Below, piece after piece: positions 6,009 to 12,061 of a DNA stretch of 12,061 bases (position 1 is the first letter of the stretch; every line of letters starts with the position of its first letter). Below the pieces are notes generated by a model, which ran no database searches, was not told the origin of the DNA, and worked only from the letters and a program-made list of their open reading frames with translations. The stretch comes from Aeriscardovia sp. (GTDB taxonomy: Bacteria > Actinomycetota > Actinomycetes > Actinomycetales > Bifidobacteriaceae): positions 1-12,061 of the forward strand of contig JAFYIA010000051.1 in NCBI GenBank assembly GCA_017538865.1, in the 5' to 3' direction. The position numbers and the translations under genes were made by a program.

Positions 6009-6496
6009 AAGTGCAAGGTTTTAAATCTCCTGAAGACGGTTTCGACGATCCCGAAACCTGCGAAAATTCAATCTACACCGACGATTACCAGACTGAGGAC
6101 GCCTTCGCGCAGATCCCCGCTTCAAACGAGTTCGTAGAAGAAGAAACCCAGGAGATATCCTCCATAGAGGATGAGGGGCCCAAGCCCCGAATATCCCCTT
6201 CCGAAGCTTTCCCGACGATTCAAAAGCTCGAAACTTTCAGGCCGAAGCCGGAAAAGGGGAAAAAGGCCAAAAGGCCTAAAAAAGGAAAGGGGGAGGAAGG
6301 GCTTCACCGCCTGAAGGCTGAAAATAGGAGAGCGGGCTTTAAAAAATTCGCCATTTGCAACGCCTTATCTCCGGCGCTAGAGAACCTTTTCTCCTCCCTA
6401 AAAAAGTCGTCAAAGGAGATAGCGGTCGTGGCCGCCGGCACCGCCATCCTCTCTGGGTGCCTCCTGATTCTCGGCTTTGCCAGCCTGCACGCCTAA
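6005..6496 (+). CDS. Predicted tail-anchored membrane protein of unknown function
   Basis: This 163-residue protein was not matched to any named family. The N-terminal 60 residues are acidic (for example EFVEEETQEISSIEDE), residues about 80-115 are very basic (PKPEKGKKAKRPKKGKG), and the only hydrophobic segment is at the extreme C-terminus (about 138-160, IAVVAAGTAILSGCLLILGF) followed by just a few residues. That predicts a cytoplasmic protein held in the membrane by its tail. The GTG at 6005 overlaps the TGA of the SCP-like gene (GTGA), which implies translational coupling; a second GTG two codons on is an alternative. It ends 14 bp before the FemABX gene, so it is likely co-transcribed with it. 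The charge switch and position suggest an envelope-associated partner, but this is inference only. Confidence 0.7.
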   Translation: MKVQGFKSPEDGFDDPETCENSIYTDDYQTEDAFAQIPASNEFVEEETQEISSIEDEGPKPRISPSEAFPTIQKLETFRPKPEKGKKAKRPKKGKGEEGLHRLKAENRRAGFKKFAICNALSPALENLFSSLKKSSKEIAVVAAGTAILSGCLLILGFASLHA

Positions 6497-6510
6497 CCGA
6501 TTGGATGTAA

Positions 6511-7524
6511 ATGATATCTGCAGAAGAAGTCACACGCGAAGAATTTGACGAAATTGCCAGAAGATCCGGCATAGCCCTTCCCATAGAGCAAAGCACCTAC
6601 TGGATCAAGTACCAGTCCCATATAGACGGCAGGTCCCAATGGCGCGGGTCTGAAGGCGGCGGGAATTTGGTGTTCAAAAACGGCGATCGGGTGATGGCCA
6701 TAGGGGTCTTTTTGGAATTTGAAACGCACGGCTACAGGTTCATAGTCTGCCAGCACGGACCGGTCTGGGCCGGGGACTACTCAGTCCAGGACGAGGAGAA
6801 CCTTGCAAAAGTGTTGTCGGGATTTGCAAGGGAAGTTGACAAAAACGTCGTCTTCGCCAGGATCTCCCTCAGAGACGAAATACCGCAAAGCTCTCCAATC
6901 CTTTCCACCGTCACCTACGACTTTACGGTCGTGGTAAGCCTCTCCAGGGATCCTGAAGAGATCCTGGCAGGCATGAAGCCGAGGGGGAGGAGGGACGTCA
7001 GGAAGTCTTTGAGGGAGTGCGAGGCCGAGTGCGCCGACGAAACCAGGCTGGCTTACGAAGACTTTTCGCCGTATTACCGGGTAATGGCCGAGACTGCAAA
7101 AAGGGATGGCTTCGTCCCGATGCCTTCCTCAAACTATGAAGAAATGCTCACAATCCTAGGCTATGACCACTGCAGGCTCTTCGCCGCAAGGGAAGGAGGG
7201 GAGGTCAAAGCCTGGTCGCTCGTCACCCTGAACTCCGGGACTGCCGTGAGGTATTACGCCGCCATGCAGAGCAGCGCCATGAAGATGCACGTGACCGACA
7301 AGCTCCTCTACACCGAGTGCTGCATTTTAGGTGCGGAAGGCGTTGAAAAATATGATCTCATGGGGATTGGGAGCGATTTTTCTCCGACGCTGAAAGGGCT
7401 GAACGAATTTAAGACAAAATTCAGCAAGGACGTGGAGAAAGTCCCTCCCAGCCGGGACGTTCCCATCCACAAGACTTTTTACAGCGCCTTAAAGGCGGCA
7501 AAGAAGCTGAAAAGCAGGATTTGA
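6511..7524 (+). CDS. FemABX-family peptidoglycan interpeptide-bridge aminoacyltransferase
   Basis: This 337-residue, non-secreted protein resembles the Fem ligases, which transfer an amino acid from aminoacyl-tRNA to the stem peptide of lipid II on the inner face of the membrane. The fold is two GNAT-like halves. Recognisable points are the basic stretch MKPRGRRDVRKSL (155-167), equivalent to the family's 'lKpk.R.nirka' motif, and near the end YDLMGIGSDFSPTLKGLNEF KTKF (281-304), equivalent to the 'yDlwGi ... gi..fKkgF' motif. Length is slightly below the usual 340-420 because the helical arm between the halves is absent, as in FemX and similar enzymes. Which amino acid is added cannot be read. 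The ATG at 6511 has a weak GGATG site. It is the last gene of the plus-strand set and converges with the HD-domain gene. Confidence 0.85.
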   Translation: MISAEEVTREEFDEIARRSGIALPIEQSTYWIKYQSHIDGRSQWRGSEGGGNLVFKNGDRVMAIGVFLEFETHGYRFIVCQHGPVWAGDYSVQDEENLAKVLSGFAREVDKNVVFARISLRDEIPQSSPILSTVTYDFTVVVSLSRDPEEILAGMKPRGRRDVRKSLRECEAECADETRLAYEDFSPYYRVMAETAKRDGFVPMPSSNYEEMLTILGYDHCRLFAAREGGEVKAWSLVTLNSGTAVRYYAAMQSSAMKMHVTDKLLYTECCILGAEGVEKYDLMGIGSDFSPTLKGLNEFKTKFSKDVEKVPPSRDVPIHKTFYSALKAAKKLKSRI

Positions 7525-7552
7525 GGCTTTCGGGTTAAAGCCCGCAGGCCTC
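7523..7552. terminator. Candidate bidirectional terminator between convergent genes
   Basis: The 10-bp gap between the stop codons sits within an interrupted hairpin: GAGGC (7523-7527) pairs with GCCTC (7548-7552), and inside them CGGG (7531-7534) pairs with CCCG (7541-7544). On the plus strand it is followed by CCTATTTTCC, a poor U-tract, so termination efficiency is doubtful. The HD gene's stop codon forms part of the loop. Confidence 0.4.
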
Positions 7553-8095
7553 CCTATTTTCCTTGAGGCCATCTATGCATACGTCCACTACTTCTTCAAG
7601 GGGCATCCCAAGCATCTGGCACCCCAGCAAGATGTGGTCCCTGTCGATTTTGGCCGAGAAATGCTTGTCTTTGAATTTCTTGATTACCGACCTTCTCGTG
7701 CAGTCCTCTATCGACTTGGAGGGGTACACGAGGCAGGTGGCGTTTATAAGCCCCGAAAGCTCGTCTACGGTGAAGAGCGACTTTTCCATCAGGGTTTCAG
7801 GCTTTTCGTCCGTCCTGTCTCCCCATGCGTGGCAGAGCATCGCGCGGACATAGAGGGGGTCTACCCCCCTCTCTTCCATGATTTCTTTCGCTTTCAGGCA
7901 GTGCTGATCGGGATACATCTCGTAATCGAGATCGTGGAGCATGCCGGCGATTTGCCACGGCTCCTCTTCTTGCCCAAAATGCCTCGCCATAGCCTGCATG
8001 CAGGCTTCGACCTGTCGGGCGTGCTTTCTGAGTGGGGCTCCTTTAGTGTATTCGCACAGGAGCTCCCACGCTTCAGGTTCAGTCAACTCGGTCAT
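7535..8095 (-). CDS. HD-domain metal-dependent phosphohydrolase
   Basis: This 186-residue soluble protein carries the HD superfamily residues: His25 (LRKHARQVE), the His54-Asp55 pair in AGMLHDLDYEMYP and Asp111 in FTVDELSGL, with His65 and His89 as further candidate ligands. Such short HD proteins are widespread and annotated as HDIG or HD-domain hydrolases. Their substrates, usually nucleotides or phosphorylated metabolites, are mostly unknown, and nothing here specifies one. The ATG at 8095 has GGAGG four bases upstream, so the start is sound. The gene lies 43 bp after the tRNA-Gly gene on the same strand. An AT-rich T-tract follows the tRNA, and the two could share a primary transcript. 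It converges with the FemABX gene. Confidence 0.85.
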   Translation of the reverse strand: MTELTEPEAWELLCEYTKGAPLRKHARQVEACMQAMARHFGQEEEPWQIAGMLHDLDYEMYPDQHCLKAKEIMEERGVDPLYVRAMLCHAWGDRTDEKPETLMEKSLFTVDELSGLINATCLVYPSKSIEDCTRRSVIKKFKDKHFSAKIDRDHILLGCQMLGMPLEEVVDVCIDGLKENREACGL

Positions 8096-8138
8096 AAATC
8101 CTCCAAGCCAAGGAACCTTTTTTAAAATAAAAAAATAG

Positions 8139-8209
8139 AGCGGACGACGGGAATCGGACCCGCCTCTGAAGCTTGGGAAGCTTCCATTCTACCAATGAAC
8201 TACGTCCGC
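8139..8209 (-). tRNA. tRNA-Gly (anticodon CCC)
   Basis: The minus strand folds as a complete cloverleaf. The acceptor stem is GCGGACG/CGTCCGC and the discriminator is U73, as usual for glycine. The D-stem is GTTC/GAAT with a loop that keeps the GG pair. The anticodon stem is GAAGC/GCTTC with loop TTCCCAA, giving CCC at positions 34-36. The T-stem is GCGGG/CCCGT. No CCA is encoded. The anticodon arm is the same type as in E. coli tRNA-Gly(CCC). One oddity stands out: the T-loop reads TCCGATT, with C instead of T at position 55. Confidence 0.95.
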
Positions 8210-8275
8210 CGCTGTATATAAAACTTTGTACGCTATGGAGCCCGTCGTCTCAGAGACTGGGGTTGATAGTTACGC

Positions 8276-8297
8276 TAAAAATTTTAAAAAATTTTTA
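8276..8297. repeat. 22-bp A/T-only palindrome downstream of fprA
   Basis: TAAAAATTTT and its exact reverse complement AAAATTTTTA are separated by two A residues, between the fprA stop codon and the tRNA-Gly gene. It contains no G or C, so it would make a weak hairpin. It may contribute to transcription ending, or act as a curved or protein-binding DNA element. Confidence 0.5.
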
Positions 8298-8301
8298 CGC
8301 G

Positions 8302-9624
8302 TTATTCAAGGCCTGAAATCCTCCGCATTTCCGAGGACGCCCCCACTTTTGCCCTTGCCTTCCCGTCGGGCCTGCCCAGGCCTTCTTCATATCTCTCCAG
8401 CGCAAACCATCCGGATTTTTTGCTGAATGAGATCCCTCTGCCCTTCAAAAATTCTTCAGTGGGAGTGCAGTCTATCGCTTCCTGCCCCTTTTGCGCCCAG
8501 TCGGAAAGGATGCCCTCTACCGTCTCGGCCGCGTCGGATTTGGTGGAGCCTATCAGGCCCTCGCATCCCCGCTTGGCCCAGCCGGTGACATAAACCTTCC
8601 CGGACACCCTGCCCTTCTCGTTGGTTATAGTGCCACGCGCCGGGTCGAACGGAAGGCCTGGAAGTTTTTCAGCCTCCCAGCCTATGGCGCTCACACACAG
8701 CCCCGTCTCCAGGAAAAACGCCTCCTTTGAAGGACCTTCAATGTTCCTTTGCACCCAAACTCCCTCGAGGCGTCCCGCGGGGGCGGAGAGGGAAGAAATA
8801 GAAGATGCAAAATGCAGGCAGCATTTCTTTGGGGCCGGCCCGTCTTCCCCTGCGCTTTCAAGCTCTTCCCATGCGGCCTTCGACCCCGGGGAAGATGGGG
8901 GCTTTGCGACTCCGAGAAGGCTCCTTGAAAACCTGTCCAAAACAAGCCGGCTGCAGGCTTTGAGTTGCCGGATCTGTTGCGCGGAAAACTTGTGGGACTC
9001 AGGCCCGCGCCGAATGAAGACGTGTACTTCCCTTATTTGGCTTCCCGCCAGTTCCCTCCATGTGTCTTGCGGCATGTCGGTCAAAGAGAGCGAGTAGGGA
9101 TCTTGCAAGAGAACCCTCGCTACATCCAGGGCTGTGTTCCCGCCTCCCACCACGGTCGCTACAGGAGTCGAAAGGGGAGGTGCAGGCATGCCGGGGAAGG
9201 CGTTATACCAGCCGGCCACCCTTCCGGCCCCGCACACTCCTTCCACCCCTTCGCCCAGCTCCCACTTCCTGTCCCTGCCGGCGCCCGTGGCGAAGACGGC
9301 GGCGTCGTAACGGCGGCAAAGATCTTCCAAATGCAAATCTTTGCCATAGCAAATATTGCAAAAGAGGTTTATTTTCCTGGAGGAAAGAGCCTTGTCCAAG
9401 GCTTTAGAAATGAGCTTTATGGCGGGGTGGTCCGGAGCCACCCCATAGCGCACGAGCCCGTAGGGGGCGGGGTTCTTTTCAAACACGTCTATTTCAGCTT
9501 CGCCGCATATCCCCAGCCCTTCGGATTTTTCCGCGAGCCGCTTTAGAAGGATGTCAGAAGCGTAAATGCCGGCCGGCCCTCCTCCTACTACGGCCACCCT
9601 CCAAGGCCTGCCCCCTCTTGCCAT
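8302..9624 (-). CDS. fprA: Ferredoxin/adrenodoxin-type NADP+ reductase FprA
   Basis: This 440-residue cytoplasmic flavoenzyme moves electrons between NADPH and ferredoxin or a similar iron-sulfur protein. The FAD-binding motif VVGGGPAGIYAS is at 12-23, followed by the family stretch YGLVRYGVAPDHPAIK (55-70). The NADP-binding motif VVGGGNTALDVAR is at 158-170, then VFIRRGP (202-208). Near the C-terminus, VYVTGWAKRGCEGLIGSTKSD (344-364) corresponds to the conserved 'v.GWikRGP.GviGtnk.da'. Length agrees with mycobacterial FprA. The frame is open to an earlier ATG at 9678, but the ATG at 9624 has AGGAGGGG just upstream and starts right before the FAD motif, so it is preferred. The stem of the htrA terminator ends only about 23 bp before this start codon, so co-expression would need read-through. 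The tRNA-Gly gene follows on the same strand. Confidence 0.9.
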   Translation of the reverse strand: MARGGRPWRVAVVGGGPAGIYASDILLKRLAEKSEGLGICGEAEIDVFEKNPAPYGLVRYGVAPDHPAIKLISKALDKALSSRKINLFCNICYGKDLHLEDLCRRYDAAVFATGAGRDRKWELGEGVEGVCGAGRVAGWYNAFPGMPAPPLSTPVATVVGGGNTALDVARVLLQDPYSLSLTDMPQDTWRELAGSQIREVHVFIRRGPESHKFSAQQIRQLKACSRLVLDRFSRSLLGVAKPPSSPGSKAAWEELESAGEDGPAPKKCCLHFASSISSLSAPAGRLEGVWVQRNIEGPSKEAFFLETGLCVSAIGWEAEKLPGLPFDPARGTITNEKGRVSGKVYVTGWAKRGCEGLIGSTKSDAAETVEGILSDWAQKGQEAIDCTPTEEFLKGRGISFSKKSGWFALERYEEGLGRPDGKARAKVGASSEMRRISGLE

Positions 9625-9642
9625 TGTCCCCTCCTGTAAAAC

Positions 9643-9674
9643 AAAAAATACGGGAAGAAGCCCTCTTCCCGTAT
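9643..9674 (-). terminator. Intrinsic terminator of htrA, inside the fprA leader
   Basis: On the minus strand, a perfect 11-bp stem (ATACGGGAAGA / TCTTCCCGTAT) with a 5-nt loop runs into TTTTTTGTTTT. It starts 16 bp after the htrA stop codon and ends just before the fprA Shine-Dalgarno sequence. This is the strongest hairpin in the window. Confidence 0.9.
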
Positions 9675-9690
9675 CCACTTTACTTTGCCT

Positions 9691-11223
9691 CTAGAACAGT
9701 CCGAAGGGGTCCAGAAGGCCGTAGTCTTGGTAGTTCTGCTGGTTTGAGGAAGAGGAGGTGGTGGCGAGCTCTTCCACCTTGTTCAGGGTGCACGAGAGGC
9801 TCAAAACCTTCCCGTCCCTGATTACCGTAAGCTTTACGACCTGCCCCAGAGTCGCGGCCCTGACAAATCCCAGCAGGGAGTACATGCTGCTCACCGACTG
9901 CCCGTCGTAGCCGATGATGACGTCTCCTGCCCTCAGCCCCGCACGGGATCCGGGGGTATTGGGATTGACGGAGACCACCTTCGCCCCGGCCCGGGTGACG
10001 TTTCCGGCCGTTCCGGTGCCAGTGCTCACAGTGATGCCGATTTCGACGTGTGTCGCGTGGCCGTCCTTCAGGATCTCGTTTGCAATTTGCTGGACAAGGT
10101 TGGAAGGGATGGCAAAGCCTATGCCGATGGAGCCCGACTGCGCATCCCCCGAAGAAGAGGAAGAGGAAGAGAGTGTGGCTATGGAGGAGTTGATCCCTAT
10201 CACGTCTCCGGCCGCGTCAAAGGTGGGGCCGCCGGAGTTTCCGGGGTTGATGGCGGCAGAGATCTGGATGGCATTGGTGACTATGTTCTTCTCGGTGGCG
10301 TCCGACACTTCCACCGGCCTGTTCAGGGCTGAAATTATCCCGGTAGTGGCCGTGTTTTCATATCCCAAGGGGTTGCCTATGGACATCACCCTCTGCCCTA
10401 CGGCCAGATCGTCAGAGTTTGCAAAAGTCACCGGTTGGAGGTTTGAAGGGGCGTTTTGAAGCTGGATAACGGCGAGATCCGTGGTGGGGTCCGTGCCAAG
10501 GACCTTGGCAGAGTACATATTGCCGTTGTCGAGGGTGACTTCGATTGACTGCGCGTCTTCTATAACGTGGTCGTTTGTGACGATGTCTCCGGACTTGTTA
10601 TAGATAATGCCCGAGCCCTTGGCGATCCCGTTGGAAAGCTGCACGGTAATCGCGACTACCGAGGAAGCTACTTTCTTGTTGACGGCCTTCCAATCAGGGG
10701 CCTGCTCGCCTGTGACTTTCACGGTCCCCTCCCCGCCGCTGGAAGACTCCAAAGATGAAACGGAGGACTGCTCGGGGACCGTTATCACCCCTCCCCTTAT
10801 GAGGCCCCATCCTACGCGGAGCACTATCACGGCGGTTATAACGGCCGTAACTATGGCTATGAACCACCCTTTGTTTACGACCGACCCCCCAGACTTGTCA
10901 CGGCCGCCCTGGGGGCGCTGAGGGCCTGCAGGAGGGTTGGGGGCCCCCGCGCCCGAGTACCAGCCGTTTTGAGGCGCCTGCCGGCCATAGGAAGGAGATC
11001 CGAAATACTGCCCTCCCTGGCTTCCATATCCGCTTTGGGGAATCTGGGTCAATGGCTCAGTGGCAGGGGGATAGTAGGGGGCCTGGCTCCCGCTCTGCCG
11101 CTCTTCCTGGCCCCCGTGCTCCGGCCGGGCGTCCGGAACGCGGGGGGCGGGAGGATTTGAATTTGCGCCGGAATCGCTGCGAGGCTCCCCTTCTTCGGGA
11201 TCCCCGGCCTCTCTTTGTGCCAT
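9691..11223 (-). CDS. htrA: HtrA/DegP-like membrane-anchored serine protease with PDZ domain
   Basis: This 510-residue envelope protease degrades or processes misfolded proteins outside the membrane. The first 115 residues are cytoplasmic low-complexity sequence rich in Pro, Gly, Gln and Ser. One membrane helix follows (about 118-141, WFIAIVTAVITAVIVLRVGW). The trypsin-like domain spans about 180-390 with His219 (TNDHV), Asp249 (DPTTDLAV) and Ser330 (NPGNSGGP); a serine run (LSSSSSSSG) sits in a surface loop at about 351-359. A PDZ domain covers about 412-482. Translation from an upstream ATG at 11265 is possible, but that codon lacks a ribosome binding site, whereas the ATG at 11223 has AGAAAGGG five bases before it. 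The promoter region shows phased repeats (see 11306-11334). The gene is divergent from tgt, and a strong terminator follows its stop codon. Confidence 0.92.
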   Translation of the reverse strand: MAQREAGDPEEGEPRSDSGANSNPPAPRVPDARPEHGGQEERQSGSQAPYYPPATEPLTQIPQSGYGSQGGQYFGSPSYGRQAPQNGWYSGAGAPNPPAGPQRPQGGRDKSGGSVVNKGWFIAIVTAVITAVIVLRVGWGLIRGGVITVPEQSSVSSLESSSGGEGTVKVTGEQAPDWKAVNKKVASSVVAITVQLSNGIAKGSGIIYNKSGDIVTNDHVIEDAQSIEVTLDNGNMYSAKVLGTDPTTDLAVIQLQNAPSNLQPVTFANSDDLAVGQRVMSIGNPLGYENTATTGIISALNRPVEVSDATEKNIVTNAIQISAAINPGNSGGPTFDAAGDVIGINSSIATLSSSSSSSGDAQSGSIGIGFAIPSNLVQQIANEILKDGHATHVEIGITVSTGTGTAGNVTRAGAKVVSVNPNTPGSRAGLRAGDVIIGYDGQSVSSMYSLLGFVRAATLGQVVKLTVIRDGKVLSLSCTLNKVEELATTSSSSNQQNYQDYGLLDPFGLF

Positions 11224-11302
11224 TTGTGCCCTTTCTCTAAGCGGCAAAGTTTTTGCAATAAACATTTTTGCTTTATTTTCTAAAAAATAAATTATGGGAC
11301 AA

Positions 11303-11331
11303 ATTTTAGAAAGCGCTTAGAAAACTTTCAG
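11303..11331 (-). promoter_or_regulatory. Candidate htrA promoter
   Basis: On the minus strand, CTGAAA (-35, 11326-11331, four of six to consensus) and TAAAAT (-10, 11303-11308, five of six) are separated by exactly 17 bp. This would give a leader of about 70 nt before the ATG at 11223. The spacer contains the perfect palindrome AAGCGCTT (11311-11318). Confidence 0.45.
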
Positions 11332-11334
11332 AAA
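11306..11334. repeat. Three direct repeats phased at 11 bp across the htrA promoter
   Basis: TTAGAAA occurs at 11306-11312 and 11317-11323, and TCAGAAA at 11328-11334, all in the same orientation and exactly 11 bp apart. The array spans the proposed -10 to -35 region. Direct repeats at one helical turn are the usual form of binding sites for OmpR/PhoB-type response regulators. Confidence 0.55.
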
Positions 11335-11381
11335 TATCTCAAACTGATGAAACAGGGCCCGGGCTAATAAAATTGATGGAT

Positions 11382-12061
11382 ATGAGCAAGCCTTTTTATT
11401 TCACAGTCTCGCAGAAATTGCCCCCGTCCCCCAAAGGCCTGGGCAAGGGGGGAGAAAGGCACGGGAGAAGCGGCAAAATCCACACTCCTCACGGCGACAT
11501 CCTCACCCCCGCCTTCATCCCCGTGGCCACGCAGGCCGCCATAAAGGGGGTGCTTCCGGAAAAGATGGAGGAACTGGGGGCGCAGGTCCTCCTTTCCAAC
11601 GCCTTCCACCTCCACGAGAGGCCGGGGGAAGACGTGATAGATGCGATGGGCGGGCTTAGCAGGTTCATGAATTGGCCGCACCCCACATACACGGATTCTG
11701 GGGGCTTCCAGGTGCTGTCCCTCGGGGCCGGGTTCAAAAAAGTGCTCGCCATGGACACTTCCGGCCTCTCCAAAGAGGACATAGTGGCCGACAACAAGGA
11801 GAGGCGCGCCTTCGTGGACGAAGACGGGGTCGACTTCAAGTCCCCTCTAAACGGGGCAAAAGAGAGGTTTTCGGCCGAGATTTCCATCGGGATCCAGCAC
11901 AAGATCGGGGCCGACGTCATTTTCACCTTTGACGAGCTGACCACACTCGTGGACCCCAGGTCCTACCAGGAAGAGTCTCTGGAAAGGACCTTCAGGTGGG
12001 CCAAAAGGTGCGTGGCGGAGCACGAAAGACTGACGGAGGCCAGGGCGGACAAGCCTTACCA
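11382..12061 (+). CDS. tgt: Queuine tRNA-ribosyltransferase (tRNA-guanine transglycosylase), 3' end beyond the window
   Basis: At least 226 residues are present. The enzyme exchanges guanine at position 34 of GUN-anticodon tRNAs for a queuosine precursor. The sequence shows the expected order: SGKIHTPHGDILTPAFIPVA (30-49), then KGVLPEKMEELGAQVLLSNAFHL, then TDSGGFQVLSLG (104-115) with the active-site Asp105. The second catalytic aspartate and the zinc-binding cysteines would lie beyond the window. Two in-frame ATGs, at 11376 and 11382, compete, and neither has a Shine-Dalgarno sequence. TAAAAT at 11368-11373 is placed so that transcription could begin at or near the second ATG, which would make the message leaderless; that is why 11382 is chosen. 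The gene diverges from htrA, with 158 bp between the start codons. Confidence 0.92.
   Translation, partial: MSKPFYFTVSQKLPPSPKGLGKGGERHGRSGKIHTPHGDILTPAFIPVATQAAIKGVLPEKMEELGAQVLLSNAFHLHERPGEDVIDAMGGLSRFMNWPHPTYTDSGGFQVLSLGAGFKKVLAMDTSGLSKEDIVADNKERRAFVDEDGVDFKSPLNGAKERFSAEISIGIQHKIGADVIFTFDELTTLVDPRSYQEESLERTFRWAKRCVAEHERLTEARADKPY

Noticed and set aside
8244..8260. Inverted repeat GTCTC-A-GAGAC between fprA and tRNA-Gly as a terminator
   Set aside because: The usable stem is only four base pairs with a three-base loop and no T-tract follows on either strand.
11224..11265. Earlier htrA start at the ATG at 11265
   Set aside because: No Shine-Dalgarno sequence precedes it, while the ATG at 11223 has AGAAAGGG at good spacing; the extra 14 residues add no recognisable feature.
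1..12061. CRISPR arrays, insertion sequences, phage or toxin-antitoxin genes
   Set aside because: No regularly spaced repeats, terminal inverted repeats, transposase, integrase or toxin-like genes were seen; the window looks like core chromosomal sequence.

Overview
The window most likely comes from a bacterium of the phylum Actinomycetota. The evidence is gene content: a SepH-type (DUF3071) cell-division protein, CrgA, a class E sortase, an adrenodoxin-reductase-like FprA and a small actinobacterial sterol-carrier-like protein, all of which are typical of or restricted to that phylum. The combination of a long class E sortase next to crgA, a sugar-porter transporter and an HtrA protease beside tgt reminds me of Bifidobacteriales, but that placement is an impression and not a demonstration. 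Codon choice is unusual for the phylum: third positions are G/C-rich, yet arginine is mostly AGG and ATA is freely used for isoleucine.

Layout from left to right. Positions 1-235 hold the uncertain edge of a minus-strand reading frame and the leader of sepH. sepH (236-1099, +) meets an alkaline-phosphatase-superfamily gene (1068-2225, -) tail to tail with a 32-bp overlap. Upstream of the phosphatase on the same strand lie a sugar-porter MFS gene (2297-3670, -) and a class E sortase gene (3769-4863, -), which appears to start with ATT behind a good ribosome binding site. Divergent from the sortase is crgA (4950-5333, +). It is followed by a tightly packed set on the plus strand (5414-7524): a small membrane protein, an overlapping SCP-like protein, a tail-anchored protein of unknown function and a FemABX-type peptidoglycan bridge aminoacyltransferase. 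A convergent HD-domain gene (7535-8095, -), a tRNA-Gly(CCC) gene (8139-8209, -), fprA (8302-9624, -) and an HtrA-like membrane serine protease gene (9691-11223, -) follow. The window ends in the 5' two thirds or so of tgt (from 11382, +), divergent from htrA.

The common theme is cell division and the cell envelope: SepH and CrgA act at the FtsZ ring, the sortase and the FemABX enzyme work on surface proteins and peptidoglycan, and HtrA is an envelope quality-control protease. The most unusual signals are the ATT start of the sortase, three TTAGAAA-like repeats phased at 11 bp across the putative htrA promoter, a tRNA-Gly whose T-loop lacks the usual U55 and which sits near the FemABX gene, and two intrinsic terminators placed within 30 bp upstream of the next co-directional start codon. 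I see no CRISPR array, insertion sequence, prophage or recognisable defence system, so no wholly new system is claimed.
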